NCBI RefSeq assembly: GCF_003590645.1
Contig: NZ_CP031834.1
Location: forward strand, 930,001-994,000
Source: Mesorhizobium sp. DCY119
GTDB taxonomy: Bacteria; Pseudomonadota; Alphaproteobacteria; Rhizobiales; Rhizobiaceae
Direction of reading: 5' to 3'
Length of the DNA: 64,000 nucleotides
Shown here in pieces: positions 46,178 to 56,601 of this stretch. Made by a program: the position numbers and the translations under genes. Every line of letters starts with the position of its first letter. Position 1 is the stretch's first letter. Under the pieces are notes generated by a model, which had not been told where the DNA came from, searched no databases, and saw only the letters and a program-made list of their open reading frames with translations.

Positions 46178-47419
46178 CTAAGCCCCGTTCTCCTGCGGCA
46201 GCTTCACCGCAGCCGGCTCCGGCAAACTCCCCTTATACGCCGAGATATCCGTATCCGGCGATGTCGACCACGGCAGCATCAGCTGCGAGATCATTTTCAG
46301 ATTGGCAAATGTCGTGCCCTCGGCCTCGTCGACATAGATGCGGTCGGCGGCTGAGACCCAGGTGAGATATTCGGGAATGCGGGTGACGCCGTCCCAGATG
46401 ATGCTCGGCACCGGCGTGCCGGAGACATCGGAGATGGTCTTGCCGACCTCGCCGTCCGGCGCGTTGCCGCCCTCGCCATAGGTGTTGCCATGGACGAAGA
46501 CACCGCGCGGCACGAACATGTAGTTGTCGTCTTCGTATTTGTTGGGATAGGCGGCGATCAGCACATGGGTGGTGGCGTTGCCCGACAGGCGGTTGCCGAA
46601 GACATGGACGTTGCGGTTGGCCATGACCATGATGCCCATGCCCTTCGGCACCATGGCGACGGTGTTGCCCTTGGGCGCGAAATTGGCTGTATCGTTGTCG
46701 ACCACGTCATTGTCGAAGACGCGGATGTCGTGGCCGCCCTGCACCGGCAGGTTGGGCAGGTCGAAGATGAGGATGCCGCCGGTGTTGTGGGTGGCGGTGT
46801 TCTTGTAGACGTCGGCCTTCATCGAATTCTCGATCTCGATGCCGGCGACGTTGTATTCGGCGCGCGAATTGCGCACCACGATGTTCTCGCTCTGGCCGAC
46901 ATAGATGCCGGCGTCCGCCGCCCCCTTCACCGTCACGCCATCGACCAGAATGTTCTTGGAGGTGACGGGATAGACGCCGTAGGCGCCGTTGTTGGCGTCC
47001 GGCCCGTTGGTCCATTCGACGCGCAGGTTGCGGAAGGTAATCTGGTCCGAGCCCTTGGCCTTGACGCCGTCGCCCTTGGAATCCTCGACGGCGAAATCCT
47101 CCAGCACCACCCGGTCGGACGTCACCAGCAGGCCCTCGCCCGAGCCGGTCTGGCCCTTGAAGGAGAGGATCGTCGCATCGGGCCCTGCGCCCTTGACCAG
47201 CACGTCGTCGACATCGAGCGACAGGCCCTCGGTGAGTTCGAATTTTCCAGCGCCGATGGCAATCGTGTCGCCGGGCTTGGCCATGATCAGCGCCTCGGTC
47301 AGGCGTTCGGCGGCACCGTCTCCGGCTTCGACAGGGATCTCTGCGGCCAGAAGCGGGCCGCAGGCGGCAGAGGTCAAAAGCACGGTAAGAAAGGCCGCGC
47401 GCGGCGACAATGAACGCAT
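46178..47419 (-). CDS. parallel beta-helix repeat protein, TIGR03805 type
   Basis: 413 aa. The signal peptide (about residues 1-26, core AAFLTVLLTSAACGPLLAA) indicates export; a Cys at its end leaves a lipoprotein possible. A series of about 22-residue rungs follows (ILSFKGQ, GLLVTSDRV, ITFRNLRVEW, GIYVGQSENIVVRNS, GIEIENSMKADVYKN, GGILIFD), the right-handed beta-helix of carbohydrate-active or surface proteins. TIGR03805 proteins are known to be encoded next to SO2930-type cytochromes, as here. Start at 47419: GGGAGGA lies six bases upstream. Substrate and function unknown. Confidence 0.85.
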   Translation of the reverse strand: MRSLSPRAAFLTVLLTSAACGPLLAAEIPVEAGDGAAERLTEALIMAKPGDTIAIGAGKFELTEGLSLDVDDVLVKGAGPDATILSFKGQTGSGEGLLVTSDRVVLEDFAVEDSKGDGVKAKGSDQITFRNLRVEWTNGPDANNGAYGVYPVTSKNILVDGVTVKGAADAGIYVGQSENIVVRNSRAEYNVAGIEIENSMKADVYKNTATHNTGGILIFDLPNLPVQGGHDIRVFDNDVVDNDTANFAPKGNTVAMVPKGMGIMVMANRNVHVFGNRLSGNATTHVLIAAYPNKYEDDNYMFVPRGVFVHGNTYGEGGNAPDGEVGKTISDVSGTPVPSIIWDGVTRIPEYLTWVSAADRIYVDEAEGTTFANLKMISQLMLPWSTSPDTDISAYKGSLPEPAAVKLPQENGA

Positions 47420-47438
47420 GAAAATCCTCCCTCTTTGC

Positions 47439-47472
47439 ATTGACGATGCTCCCGCGATCCATCAAAGTCAAT
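47439..47472. promoter_or_regulatory. candidate operator between the beta-helix gene and the TetR gene
   Basis: ATTGAC (47439-47444) and GTCAAT (47467-47472) form an inverted repeat in the 57-base divergent promoter region. Placement fits a TetR site controlling both genes; the arms are short, so this is tentative. Confidence 0.35.
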
Positions 47473-47476
47473 AAAG

Positions 47477-48133
47477 ATGAAACAGTTTCAGCTTTTGCCG
47501 AAGCCGGAAGCCGGCGCACCCGCCACCGGTCCTGTGGTGCCGCGCCAGAAGCGAGCGCAGCGCACGCGCACGGCTCTGCTGGCGGCGGCGGAGGCGCTTG
47601 TCGCCACTGAGGGGGCGGACGCCGTGACGACGACGCGGCTCGCCGAGATCACCGGCGTTTCGGTCGGCACGATCTACCGCTATTTTTCCGATCGCGAGCA
47701 ACTGCTGCTTGCCGCCTATGACGGCACCGTCGTGCGCATCGTCGAGACATGCGGCGAAGCCCTTGCGGATCTCGATCCCGGCATGCCGATGGCGGCGGCA
47801 GCAAGGAAACTGCTCGGGCTCTATCTCGATACCGCCGAGACCATTCCTGCGCATTCCGGTCTGTTGGCGGCCATGCGGGCGCTTCGTCCGATCGAGGCCG
47901 ACCAGGGCGGCGGCAACGAGGCCAGCATCGTCGGCGATATCGTGGCGCCGTTTCTGCAGAAGTTTTCAGCCGGAAGCGGTGCTGTCGATCCTTCTCGCCT
48001 GCATTTCCTCAGCGTGCTGATGGGAACGCTGGTCGATCTATACCTCGTGACGCCGGATACTTCGGATCGGACAGGGCTGCGCGAGGAGATTGAAGCGCAT
48101 ATGTTGCTGGCGCTGGAGCGTCTTTCCGGCTGA
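47477..48133 (+). CDS. TetR/AcrR family regulator
   Basis: 218 aa. The N-terminal helix-turn-helix spans about residues 30-75 (RTALLAAAEALVATEGADAVTTTRLAEITGVSVGTIYRYFSDREQLLLAAY), the classic TetR domain. The helical C-terminal ligand domain is unlike named subfamilies. It is divergent from the beta-helix/cytochrome pair with only 57 bases between the start codons, so it very probably controls them. Inducer unknown. Confidence 0.88.
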   Translation: MKQFQLLPKPEAGAPATGPVVPRQKRAQRTRTALLAAAEALVATEGADAVTTTRLAEITGVSVGTIYRYFSDREQLLLAAYDGTVVRIVETCGEALADLDPGMPMAAAARKLLGLYLDTAETIPAHSGLLAAMRALRPIEADQGGGNEASIVGDIVAPFLQKFSAGSGAVDPSRLHFLSVLMGTLVDLYLVTPDTSDRTGLREEIEAHMLLALERLSG

Positions 48134-48266
48134 AACCGCCAAGATCATGCCAGCGAAGTTTTAGTCATAACAACGTCCGAAATAGATAGTATCTGGCGCA
48201 ACTGTCCGTTGCAGGGTAAAGATTTGCTCAGGGACGTTTTGTGGGCAGCATTTACGGAGAATTGCC

Positions 48267-49463
48267 ATGCTCTTCAACAAACTAGTCACCCTATCGGGCT
48301 TCGCGGCCATCGCCCTGTTCATGGCCTCGCCAGCCAGCGCGCTGACCATGAAGGAATGCAGCGCCAAGTATAACACGGCCAAGGACGCCGGCTCGCTCGG
48401 CGGGCAGACCTGGAACCAGTTCCGCAAGGCTGAATGCGCGGCCGACGATGCCGCTGCAACCGCGCCGGCCAAGGCCGACACCAAGAAAGCTGCAAAGACG
48501 ACCAAGAAGGCTTCCGACACGGCAGCTGCCGATGACGAGGCCAAGGGCCTGTCGATGAAGGAATGCAGCGCCAAATACAATGCCGCCAAGGATGCCGACG
48601 CGCTGAATGGCATGAAGTGGAACGACTTCCGCAAGGCCCAGTGCGGCCCGGGCGCCAGCACCACCGTAGCCGCCAAGCCGGCCAAGGCTTCGAAGTCGTC
48701 CGACACGGCAGCTGCCGGAGACGAGGCCAAGGGCCTGTCGATGAAGGAATGCAGCGCCAAGTACAACGCAGCCAAGGATGGCGACGCGCTGAACGGCATG
48801 AAGTGGAACGACTTCCGCAAGGCCGAATGCGGCCCGGGCGCCAGCGCCACGATGGCTGCAAAGCCGGCGGCAGCTTCCGACGACGACGCCAAGGGCCTGT
48901 CGATGCAGGAATGCAGCACCAAGTACAATGCCGCCAAGGACGCGAACGCGCTGAACGGCATGAAGTGGAACGACTTCCGCAAGGCCCAGTGCGGCCCCGG
49001 CGCCAGTGCCACGATGGCGGCAAAGCCGGCGAAAGCTTCGAAGTCTGACACCGCTGCTGCCGACACCGGCGGCAAGGGCCTGACGATGAAGGAATGCAGC
49101 GCCAAGTACAGCGCCGCCAAGGACGCCAATTCGCTCGGCGGCCAGAGCTGGAACCAGTTCCGCAAGTCGTCCTGCAGCGCCTCGGCAGCCGACGACGACA
49201 CCGTGCCGAACCTCGACCAGGCGACCTACGATGGCGAGCCGGACCAGCCGACCGTCACCGCGCCGCGCGGCGTCAGCTTCCCGAAGGCCGTGTCGAAGAA
49301 GTTCGCCACCGAGACCCCCGGCAAGGCACGCATGCACACCTGCCTTGAGCAGTATTACGACAACAAGGACAGCGACAAGCTCGCCGGCCTGCGCTGGATC
49401 CAGAAGGGCGGCGGCTACTACAGTCTCTGCAACGCCCGCCTGAAGGCCAGCGTGTCCGGTTAA
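48267..49463 (+). CDS. secreted protein with five Cys-containing tandem repeats
   Basis: 398 aa. Signal peptide about residues 1-25 (core LSGFAAIALFMASPASA). Then come five copies of a 31-residue unit beginning MKECSAKYNAAKD and ending WNDFRKAQC, at about residues 28, 98, 158, 214 and 276, each with two cysteines about 27 residues apart. Ala/Lys/Thr/Asp-rich linkers separate them. A sixth, divergent unit (MHTCLEQYYDNKD to SLCNARLKA) closes the protein. Units 2-4 are nearly identical at the DNA level, so they arose recently. It is probably periplasmic or cell-surface. The motif recalls PsiF-type repeats, but the spacing differs; no function can be assigned. Confidence 0.8.
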   Translation: MLFNKLVTLSGFAAIALFMASPASALTMKECSAKYNTAKDAGSLGGQTWNQFRKAECAADDAAATAPAKADTKKAAKTTKKASDTAAADDEAKGLSMKECSAKYNAAKDADALNGMKWNDFRKAQCGPGASTTVAAKPAKASKSSDTAAAGDEAKGLSMKECSAKYNAAKDGDALNGMKWNDFRKAECGPGASATMAAKPAAASDDDAKGLSMQECSTKYNAAKDANALNGMKWNDFRKAQCGPGASATMAAKPAKASKSDTAAADTGGKGLTMKECSAKYSAAKDANSLGGQSWNQFRKSSCSASAADDDTVPNLDQATYDGEPDQPTVTAPRGVSFPKAVSKKFATETPGKARMHTCLEQYYDNKDSDKLAGLRWIQKGGGYYSLCNARLKASVSG

Positions 49464-49486
49464 GCGCCGACCGTTTCAGGACAACG

Positions 49487-49523
49487 CAAAAGCCCGCGCA
49501 CCGAAAGGTTCGCGGGCTTTTTG
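49487..49523 (+). terminator. intrinsic terminator after the Cys-repeat gene
   Basis: AAAAGCCCGCG pairs with CGCGGGCTTTTT around a 12-base loop that contains CCGAAAGG, about 25 bases past the stop codon. Confidence 0.9.
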
Positions 49524-49563
49524 TTGGGTCCGCCCGAACGCAACGCCCTCGAGATCAAAATTC

Positions 49564-49929
49564 TTGCATAGTGTTTGCTACATCAGGCCGCCATATTCCA
49601 TCATCTTCCTGGCCGATGAAACGGGAGGTGAAGCTCCAGAACCTATATGGGGCGAGAAGATACTCTCGACGCGATCATGCGTGTCGATCGGCGTCTTCCC
49701 GGAAATAGACGGCAGGACGCGGCTTGCGTTCGGCCCTGCACGAGAAGTGTGGTTGAGGCGAGACGCGGATTTCGACGACTTCATCGAAACACCGACCCGG
49801 ACATTGTTCGTGAGCACTGCAACAGGTGTCGTGCTTGTGATGGGGTTCATCGAGACGGAAATAACGCGCGTGCGAATCTGGCGCAGCCATCCCGATTGGC
49901 CGACACGCGTAACGGTTGCCTATGGCTGA
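49564..49929 (+). CDS. small hypothetical protein, possible immunity/inhibitor-like family
   Basis: 121 aa. The order YSIIFLADETGGEAPEPI, then SCVSIGVFPEIDGRTRLAFGPAREV, then ETPTRTLFVSTATGVVLVMG and a closing VRIWRSHPDWPTRVTVAYG suggests a beta-rich single-domain protein. I recall similar small proteins of unknown function in rhizobia and actinobacteria, but cannot name a family. The only start in frame near the conserved part is TTG at 49564, without a clear ribosome-binding site, so the 5' end may be damaged. Base composition (more A/T than its neighbours) suggests transfer. Confidence 0.55.
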   Translation: MHSVCYIRPPYSIIFLADETGGEAPEPIWGEKILSTRSCVSIGVFPEIDGRTRLAFGPAREVWLRRDADFDDFIETPTRTLFVSTATGVVLVMGFIETEITRVRIWRSHPDWPTRVTVAYG

Positions 49930-49947
49930 CGCTGTTCCTTGATTACT

Positions 49948-50469
49948 TCACGGAGCATCCGCGTCTCTTTCCTCCACCCCCTGCACCAACTCCCGCAGCA
50001 GATCGGCAAGGGCGGCGCGCTTTTCCGGGCTGAGCTTTTCGAGGAACTGCATCTCGCTCGCCATGTCGGCGCGGAACGCTTCTTCCGCGCGCGTCTGGCC
50101 TTCCGGCGTCAGCGCGACGAAGAAGCTGCGGCCGTCCTCGGGTGATTTTTCGCGGGTGATAAGCCCTGCTTTCTCCAGCCTTCCCAGCCTGTGGGTCAGG
50201 CCGCCGGAAGAAATCATCAGCGATGTGTAGAGGTCGGTCGGGGTCAGCCTGTAGGGAGGGCCGGAGCGGCGCAGCGTGCTGATGACATCGAACTCGCCGC
50301 GGTCGAGGCCGAAGCCGGCGAAGGTCGCCTCTATGCTTGGGCGGATGAGGTTCGATAGGCGGTAGGCCCGCCCGAGGATCGTCATCGGCGTGGTGTCGAT
50401 ATCAGGCGCTTCACGGGCCCATTGGCCGCGCAGGCGATCGACATGGTCGGGTTTCGGCTTGTCGCTCAT
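49948..50469 (-). CDS. MarR family transcriptional regulator
   Basis: 173 aa. The winged helix-turn-helix lies at about residues 55-120 (LDRGEFDVISTLRRSGPPYRLTPTDLYTSLMISSGGLTHRLGRLEKAGLI), with the wing DGRSFFVALTPEG. The sequence PDIDTTPMTILGRAYRL near the N-terminus is common in rhizobial MarR proteins. The ATG at 50469 has GGAG upstream and is preferred to one four codons earlier. It is divergent from the cupin gene, and the region between has two copies of a 16-base palindrome, its likely operators. The ligand is unknown. Confidence 0.9.
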   Translation of the reverse strand: MSDKPKPDHVDRLRGQWAREAPDIDTTPMTILGRAYRLSNLIRPSIEATFAGFGLDRGEFDVISTLRRSGPPYRLTPTDLYTSLMISSGGLTHRLGRLEKAGLITREKSPEDGRSFFVALTPEGQTRAEEAFRADMASEMQFLEKLSPEKRAALADLLRELVQGVEERDADAP

Positions 50470-50503
50470 GCTTGTCTCCATGGAAAGCCTATAGGCTCAT
50501 TAT

Positions 50504-50550
50504 ATCTTGACGTGAAGATATTTCTTCGCTAGATATCTTCACGTCAAGAT
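50504..50550. promoter_or_regulatory. duplicated MarR operator in divergent promoter
   Basis: ATCTTGACGTGAAGAT at 50504-50519 and its exact reverse complement ATCTTCACGTCAAGAT at 50535-50550, 31 bases apart centre to centre, that is about three helical turns. Each site is itself nearly palindromic. They lie between the MarR and cupin start codons and the bases cover the likely promoters of both. Confidence 0.85.
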
Positions 50551-50589
50551 AGTTTTGCCGCATCAATCGAACCAACCGGGAGAAGCAAG

Positions 50590-50940
50590 ATGTACGAAGT
50601 CATTCGCCGCACCGAACCGAAGCCCGGCGCAAGCCGCACCGTTCTCTTCCAGGGCAACGAGCATGGCTCCGAAGTGTCGTTCTTTCTTGTCGACAACGAT
50701 CCGGGGCAGGGGCCGGGGCTACATGTCCACCCCTATACGGAAACCTGGGTCGTGCGCTCGGGTGAGGCCGAATTTACCGTCGGGCGGGAAAAAACCCGCG
50801 CCACCGCCGGTGATATCGTCGTGGGCGCCGCCAACATCCCGCATAAATTCGTCAATGTGGGAACAGGCCGGCTGGAGATCGTCTGCATTCACGCCAACGA
50901 CCGCGTCGTGCAGGAGTTTCTGGAAGAGGCGAATGCTTAG
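50590..50940 (+). CDS. cupin-domain protein
   Basis: 116 aa single-domain cupin. The metal-ligand pattern GLHVHPYTETWVVRSGEAEF (two His, a Glu-like position replaced by Thr-Glu) and the second motif NIPHKFVNVG are present. Small cupins of this type serve as isomerases, quercetinase-like dioxygenases or sugar binders; the role here is not readable. GGGAG precedes the ATG. It is divergent from the MarR gene, which very likely regulates it. A large perfect palindrome follows. Confidence 0.85.
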   Translation: MYEVIRRTEPKPGASRTVLFQGNEHGSEVSFFLVDNDPGQGPGLHVHPYTETWVVRSGEAEFTVGREKTRATAGDIVVGAANIPHKFVNVGTGRLEIVCIHANDRVVQEFLEEANA

Positions 50941-50968
50941 TTGAGCAGGCAGGGTTTGTTCGCATAAA

Positions 50969-51118
50969 CCCCTCTCCGTCGCGCTTCGCGCGCCACCTCT
51001 CCCCCGCCTTGCGGGGGCGAGGAACCCAAGTTCTGAAATGTCGCGGCCTCGATGGGTACCGGTTCCTCGCCCCCATGAAATGGGGGAGAGGTGGCGCGCG
51101 AAGCGCGACGGAGAGGGG
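50969..51118. repeat. large perfect palindrome between the cupin gene and ftsH
   Basis: Outer arms of 37 bases, left 50969-51005 beginning CCCCTCTCCGTCGCGCTTCG and right 51082-51118, are exact reverse complements. Inner arms GGGGGCGAGGAACC (51013-51026) and GGTTCCTCGCCCCC (51061-51074) are also perfect. A third repeat family, different from the CTCATCC and CCTTGAGG families. Confidence 0.92.
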
Positions 51119-51136
51119 GCTGAGCGGCCAAACGAA

Positions 51137-51168
51137 AAACGCCGCCGGATTTTCATCCAGCGGCGTTT
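51137..51168 (-). terminator. intrinsic terminator of ftsH
   Basis: AAACGCCGC pairs with GCGGCGTTT; on the minus strand it is followed by TTTTTCGTTT. It begins about 20 bases after the ftsH stop codon. Confidence 0.85.
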
Positions 51169-51186
51169 CACATTCCTTAAAAGTAT

Positions 51187-53124
<1,938 letters not shown>

Positions 53125-53230
53125 CGATTATCCTGTTCGTGCCCGCAAGCGGACACGCATTGTTGGTGAAAAGCTTGGCTCTAACATAGGCACCGTCTCG
53201 GCCAATGCCAAGCAGAAGAGCACGGATCGG

Positions 53231-54592
53231 TTAAGCTTTAGCTTTGTGGCCTCGCCATGGCGAAGCGGGCAGGGGCTCAGCGCCCAGCAGCGCAACGACG
53301 GCGCGGGCTGGTTCGAGATCGAAAGCCGGCAGAAAACGCGCCCACGGAGCCGCAACCGGCGTCGCCCTGAGCCCCCACAAAGCGGCGTCTGCGGCAATCC
53401 GGCCGAGGCATTCTTCGTCCTGCCACAGCGCTGGCTCGGCGGCCAGGGCAGGGCGGACAAGGCTTGCCGGCGGGTTTTCCGTCTGTGTCGCCAAGGACTT
53501 GGCCTGCAGCAGTCCGAGCGGCGCGACGGTGGCGCCGTCGACCGAAGCGGTGCGCGCGATGCGGTAGCGGCCGTCCCAGATCATGCCGTCATCGGGTATC
53601 GATAAGGCCGGCAGTCCGCGCGTCTCGCGGTGGAAAAAAATGCCGGTTCGCCGCTTGTCGATCACCGTCCGCGACAATGTGGCGCAAAAAGTGTCCCGCC
53701 CAAGATGGCCGAAAAGTTCGGTGGCGCGCGCTTCGTCGGGCAGGAAAGGCGTGCCGCCGACGACTGCAAGCAGGATGCGCAGCGCGTAGACGGCGGCGTC
53801 GCGATTTTTCGGCGCTGCGAAATCGCGGTCGAGCCGCAGAAGCCCGGGTGCCGGGCGGCTGGCAAATGCATCGATCAGGGCGGCGGCTTTGGCACCCAGC
53901 CGCATACGTTCGCCGGCAGCTTCACCGGCAATCTCCAGTGCTTCGGCCACCCGCTCGCTATCCTGTCTAAGTTCTGCCCGCATGCGCGGGCGCTCGAAGG
54001 TCTCGTTGGTGTTGGTCGGGTCGTCCAGCCATGCAACGCCCAGCGCGCGCAAAAGGTCGCGCAAGGCTTCGCGGCGCGTGCCGAGCAGCGGCCGGGCGAT
54101 CCAGGCGCTGCTATCGAACAGGGTCGCCGGCGCCATGCCGGCAAGCCCGCGCCCGTCGTCCTGCCGCGCCTTGCGCATCAGCACCGTCTCGGCCTGGTCG
54201 TCGGCGGTATGGCCGGTGAGGACAAGGTCGGTGCCTTCGAGCTGTGCTGCCTGCGCCAGCAGCCTGTAGCGCGCCTCGCGCGCGGCGGCGGGAATGCCGG
54301 TCGCCGGCTTTTCGCCGGTCCATGTCATGGTGCGGTGGGCGATGCCGTGGCGGGCAGCGAGTTGCGCGACATCGTCGGCCTCGTCTGCCGAGCCCGGCCG
54401 CAGTGCGTGATCGACGGTCACCGCCACCAGCCGGGTCGCCGGGTCGGTCCGGTCGAGAAAGGATTTTACCAGGAGAAGAAGGGCGAGCGAGTCGCTGCCG
54501 CCGGAAACCGCTGCGATCAGCGCGCGGCGGGGCGCGACATCAAAATTCGAGAATAGCTGAAGCGGGTCGATACCCACCGGAGCGGTCAGCAC
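53231..54592 (-). CDS. tilS: tRNA(Ile)-lysidine synthetase
   Basis: 453 aa. It attaches lysine to C34 of tRNA-Ile(CAU), which changes both its codon meaning and its charging. The PP-loop [12 protein letters not shown] is near residues 28-39, with [12 protein letters not shown] and [15 protein letters not shown] following, all diagnostic. The C-terminal tRNA-recognition part is alphaproteobacterial in type. The start ATG overlaps the cpoB stop by seven bases. Essential in nearly all bacteria. Confidence 0.95.
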   Translation of the reverse strand: MLTAPVGIDPLQLFSNFDVAPRRALIAAVSGGSDSLALLLLVKSFLDRTDPATRLVAVTVDHALRPGSADEADDVAQLAARHGIAHRTMTWTGEKPATGIPAAAREARYRLLAQAAQLEGTDLVLTGHTADDQAETVLMRKARQDDGRGLAGMAPATLFDSSAWIARPLLGTRREALRDLLRALGVAWLDDPTNTNETFERPRMRAELRQDSERVAEALEIAGEAAGERMRLGAKAAALIDAFASRPAPGLLRLDRDFAAPKNRDAAVYALRILLAVVGGTPFLPDEARATELFGHLGRDTFCATLSRTVIDKRRTGIFFHRETRGLPALSIPDDGMIWDGRYRIARTASVDGATVAPLGLLQAKSLATQTENPPASLVRPALAAEPALWQDEECLGRIAADAALWGLRATPVAAPWARFLPAFDLEPARAVVALLGAEPLPASPWRGHKAKA

Positions 54593-55656
54593 GCGGCAAG
54601 CGCCTGTTCCTGCTTGATGCGCTCCTTGAGGGCGCCGGAAACTTCGGGATAGCGCTTGCCGATTTCGCCGAAGGTGGCGCAGGCAACGTCGCGCTGATGC
54701 AGGCCGACAAGCGAGACGCCGAGCTTGAACAGCATGTCGGGCGCTTTCTTGGCCTTGGGGAATTCCTTGTTGGCGGCGAGGAAGATTTCAGCCGCGTCGC
54801 GATATTTCTGCTGTCCGAGCAGGGCCTCGCCGAGCCAGTAGCGCGAATCAGCCGTCTTGGGGTCGGCCGGGAAACGCGCAATGTGATCGCGGAAGCCGGA
54901 TTCCGCCGTGCTGTAGTCGCCCGAAAGAATGAACTGGTAGGAGTTGCGATAGACCTCGTCCGGATCGTCGGTCGCGGGCAATGCTGCGACGACCGTGCCA
55001 TTCGAAGGTGCCGCGTCGTCGTTGTTGGCTGGCGCGTCCAGGTCGCTGCCGCCGACCGAAGCCTGGTCGCCGACGCTGCCGCTGGTGACGTTGCCATCGG
55101 CGTCGAAGGTGATCGTGCCGAAGGTCGTCGGGGCTTTTCCCGTTCCGTTGCTTGGCGGGGTGGTGGCGCCGCCGCCGTTCTCGCCGATGACCTGCTCGAC
55201 GCTCTGCGATGACGAACCGCCGGTTGCGGCGGTCGTCTGCTTGTCGGAAGACGCCGCGGAATTCTCCGCGACGCTTCTATTGGTCTTGCCCGAGCCCGCG
55301 TCGGACTTCTTCTTGCCTTCAAGCTCCTGGAAGCGGAACTCGTTGTCTTCCTGCATCTTGCGGAGCTGTTCCTGCATCTGCAGAATCTGGAAGTTGAGTT
55401 CCTCGACCTTGCCGTTCAGCGAACGGATCTGCTCTTCGAGGCCGCTGACGCGTGGATCGCCGGCTTGTGCGACCTGATACGTGCCGCCGCTGCGGTTGCC
55501 GAAAACGCCCGGCAGGCCTGCGGCTGGCGATGGTGTGGAAATACCCGCGCCGTCGCTTCTGCCTGGGCCGTGTCCCGGTCCGGCGTCACGCGCAAAAGCC
55601 GCGCCTGAAAGCAATAGCACGGCAAGTGTGCCGCTCAGGATGGATCGAAAATACAT
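54586..55656 (-). CDS. cpoB: Tol-Pal accessory protein CpoB/YbgF
   Basis: 356 aa periplasmic protein. A signal peptide (about residues 1-22, core [16 protein letters not shown]) is followed by a Gly-rich stretch and a coiled coil at about 66-108 ([31 protein letters not shown]) used for trimerisation, then a Ser/Thr/Gly-rich linker. The C-terminal TPR domain begins near residue 235 ([26 protein letters not shown]) and has three TPR repeats. It links TolA with PBP1B-type synthesis during division. The start at 55656 matches the signal peptide. Confidence 0.94.
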   Translation of the reverse strand: MYFRSILSGTLAVLLLSGAAFARDAGPGHGPGRSDGAGISTPSPAAGLPGVFGNRSGGTYQVAQAGDPRVSGLEEQIRSLNGKVEELNFQILQMQEQLRKMQEDNEFRFQELEGKKKSDAGSGKTNRSVAENSAASSDKQTTAATGGSSSQSVEQVIGENGGGATTPPSNGTGKAPTTFGTITFDADGNVTSGSVGDQASVGGSDLDAPANNDDAAPSNGTVVAALPATDDPDEVYRNSYQFILSGDYSTAESGFRDHIARFPADPKTADSRYWLGEALLGQQKYRDAAEIFLAANKEFPKAKKAPDMLFKLGVSLVGLHQRDVACATFGEIGKRYPEVSGALKERIKQEQALAAC

Positions 55657-55757
55657 GTGCCTCTCGCCATTGAAAAACGGGAAATCGCGCGGTTGCGCAC
55701 CGCCTTTTATCAGGGAGCGAGACTTCGGCCAAATTTTGTTTACAAAATGTGGCAATG

Positions 55758-55785
55758 AAAAAGGCGGCCCTTGAGCCGCCTTTCC
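55758..55785 (-). terminator. hairpin after pal
   Basis: AAAGGCGGC pairs with GCCGCCTTT; read on the minus strand it runs into TTTTTCATT. It lies between pal and cpoB and may reduce read-through. Confidence 0.75.
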
Positions 55786-55837
55786 AAAACAGGTGTTGCT
55801 AATTTACCGCTTGTGGCGGGATCAGGCTCTCTGCTCG

Positions 55838-55882
55838 CGCATGATCTTGTCCGTAAAGTCTGCAACTTTACGGGATCAAGCG
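55838..55882. repeat. CATGATC-type short palindrome between pal and cpoB
   Basis: CCGTAAAGT (55851-55859) pairs with ACTTTACGG (55865-55873) inside GCATGATC...GGATCAAGCGC. A rhizobial intergenic element related to 44879-44921. Confidence 0.6.
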
Positions 55883-55883
55883 C

Positions 55884-56390
55884 TTAACTTCCGGCGCCGG
55901 AGAGCGTGGTGACGGCGCGACGGTTCTGCGACCAGCAGGAAATGTCGTCGCAGACGGCGACCGGGCGTTCCTTGCCGTAGGAGATCGTCTTCAGGCGGTT
56001 GGAGGCGACGCCGCGGGCGACGAGGAAGTCGCGGGCGGCGGCGGCGCGGCGTGCGCCGAGTGCCAGGTTGTATTCGCGGGTGCCGCGCTCGTCGGCATGG
56101 CCTTCGACGACGATGGCGTAGTTGCCATACTTGTTCAGCCACTGGGCCTGACGGGACAGGATGCCCTGCGCGTCAGCGCGGATCGACGAGGAGTCGGTAT
56201 CGAAGAAGATACGGTCGCCGACATTGACGGTGAAGTCCTGGGCCGAGCCAGGCGTTGCAGCGCCCGCGCCGCCCAGGCCGAGATCGGCTGCGCTGTTAGG
56301 GGTTTTCTTGGAAGCACAGCCGGCGATAGCCAGCGACATCATCAAGGCGATGACCACAGGGTTGGTTGCTAGTTTAGCGATGCGGCGCAT
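55884..56390 (-). CDS. pal: peptidoglycan-associated lipoprotein Pal
   Basis: 168 aa. Lipoprotein signal with lipobox LAIAGC and the lipidated Cys at 25. The OmpA-like domain begins near residue 60 (DRIFFDTDSSSIRADAQ) and has the peptidoglycan-binding NYAIVVEGHADERGTREYNLALG and RRAAAARDFLVARG motifs. It sits in the outer membrane and binds meso-DAP, and is pulled by TolA and TolB during constriction. The ATG at 56390 gives the conserved MRRIAK start; GAGAGG is upstream. Confidence 0.97.
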   Translation of the reverse strand: MRRIAKLATNPVVIALMMSLAIAGCASKKTPNSAADLGLGGAGAATPGSAQDFTVNVGDRIFFDTDSSSIRADAQGILSRQAQWLNKYGNYAIVVEGHADERGTREYNLALGARRAAAARDFLVARGVASNRLKTISYGKERPVAVCDDISCWSQNRRAVTTLSGAGS

Positions 56391-56601
56391 CCCGCCTCTC
56401 CTTCGCATTCGAGTGATTTCGTTGATCGATCAGTAACCACATCGCAGTTAACCGCCGGTCAAGAAACAGGGTTAATGATTGGTTGCCGGCGCCCGTCCGC
56501 GCCCGGCATACGACCCACATTCCATTTCCCGCGCACCGTAGGCCGAAATGCGGCGGAAACGCGGCGATCCTATGAACCGCCGCGTTCTGAAGGCTTTCGT
56601 T

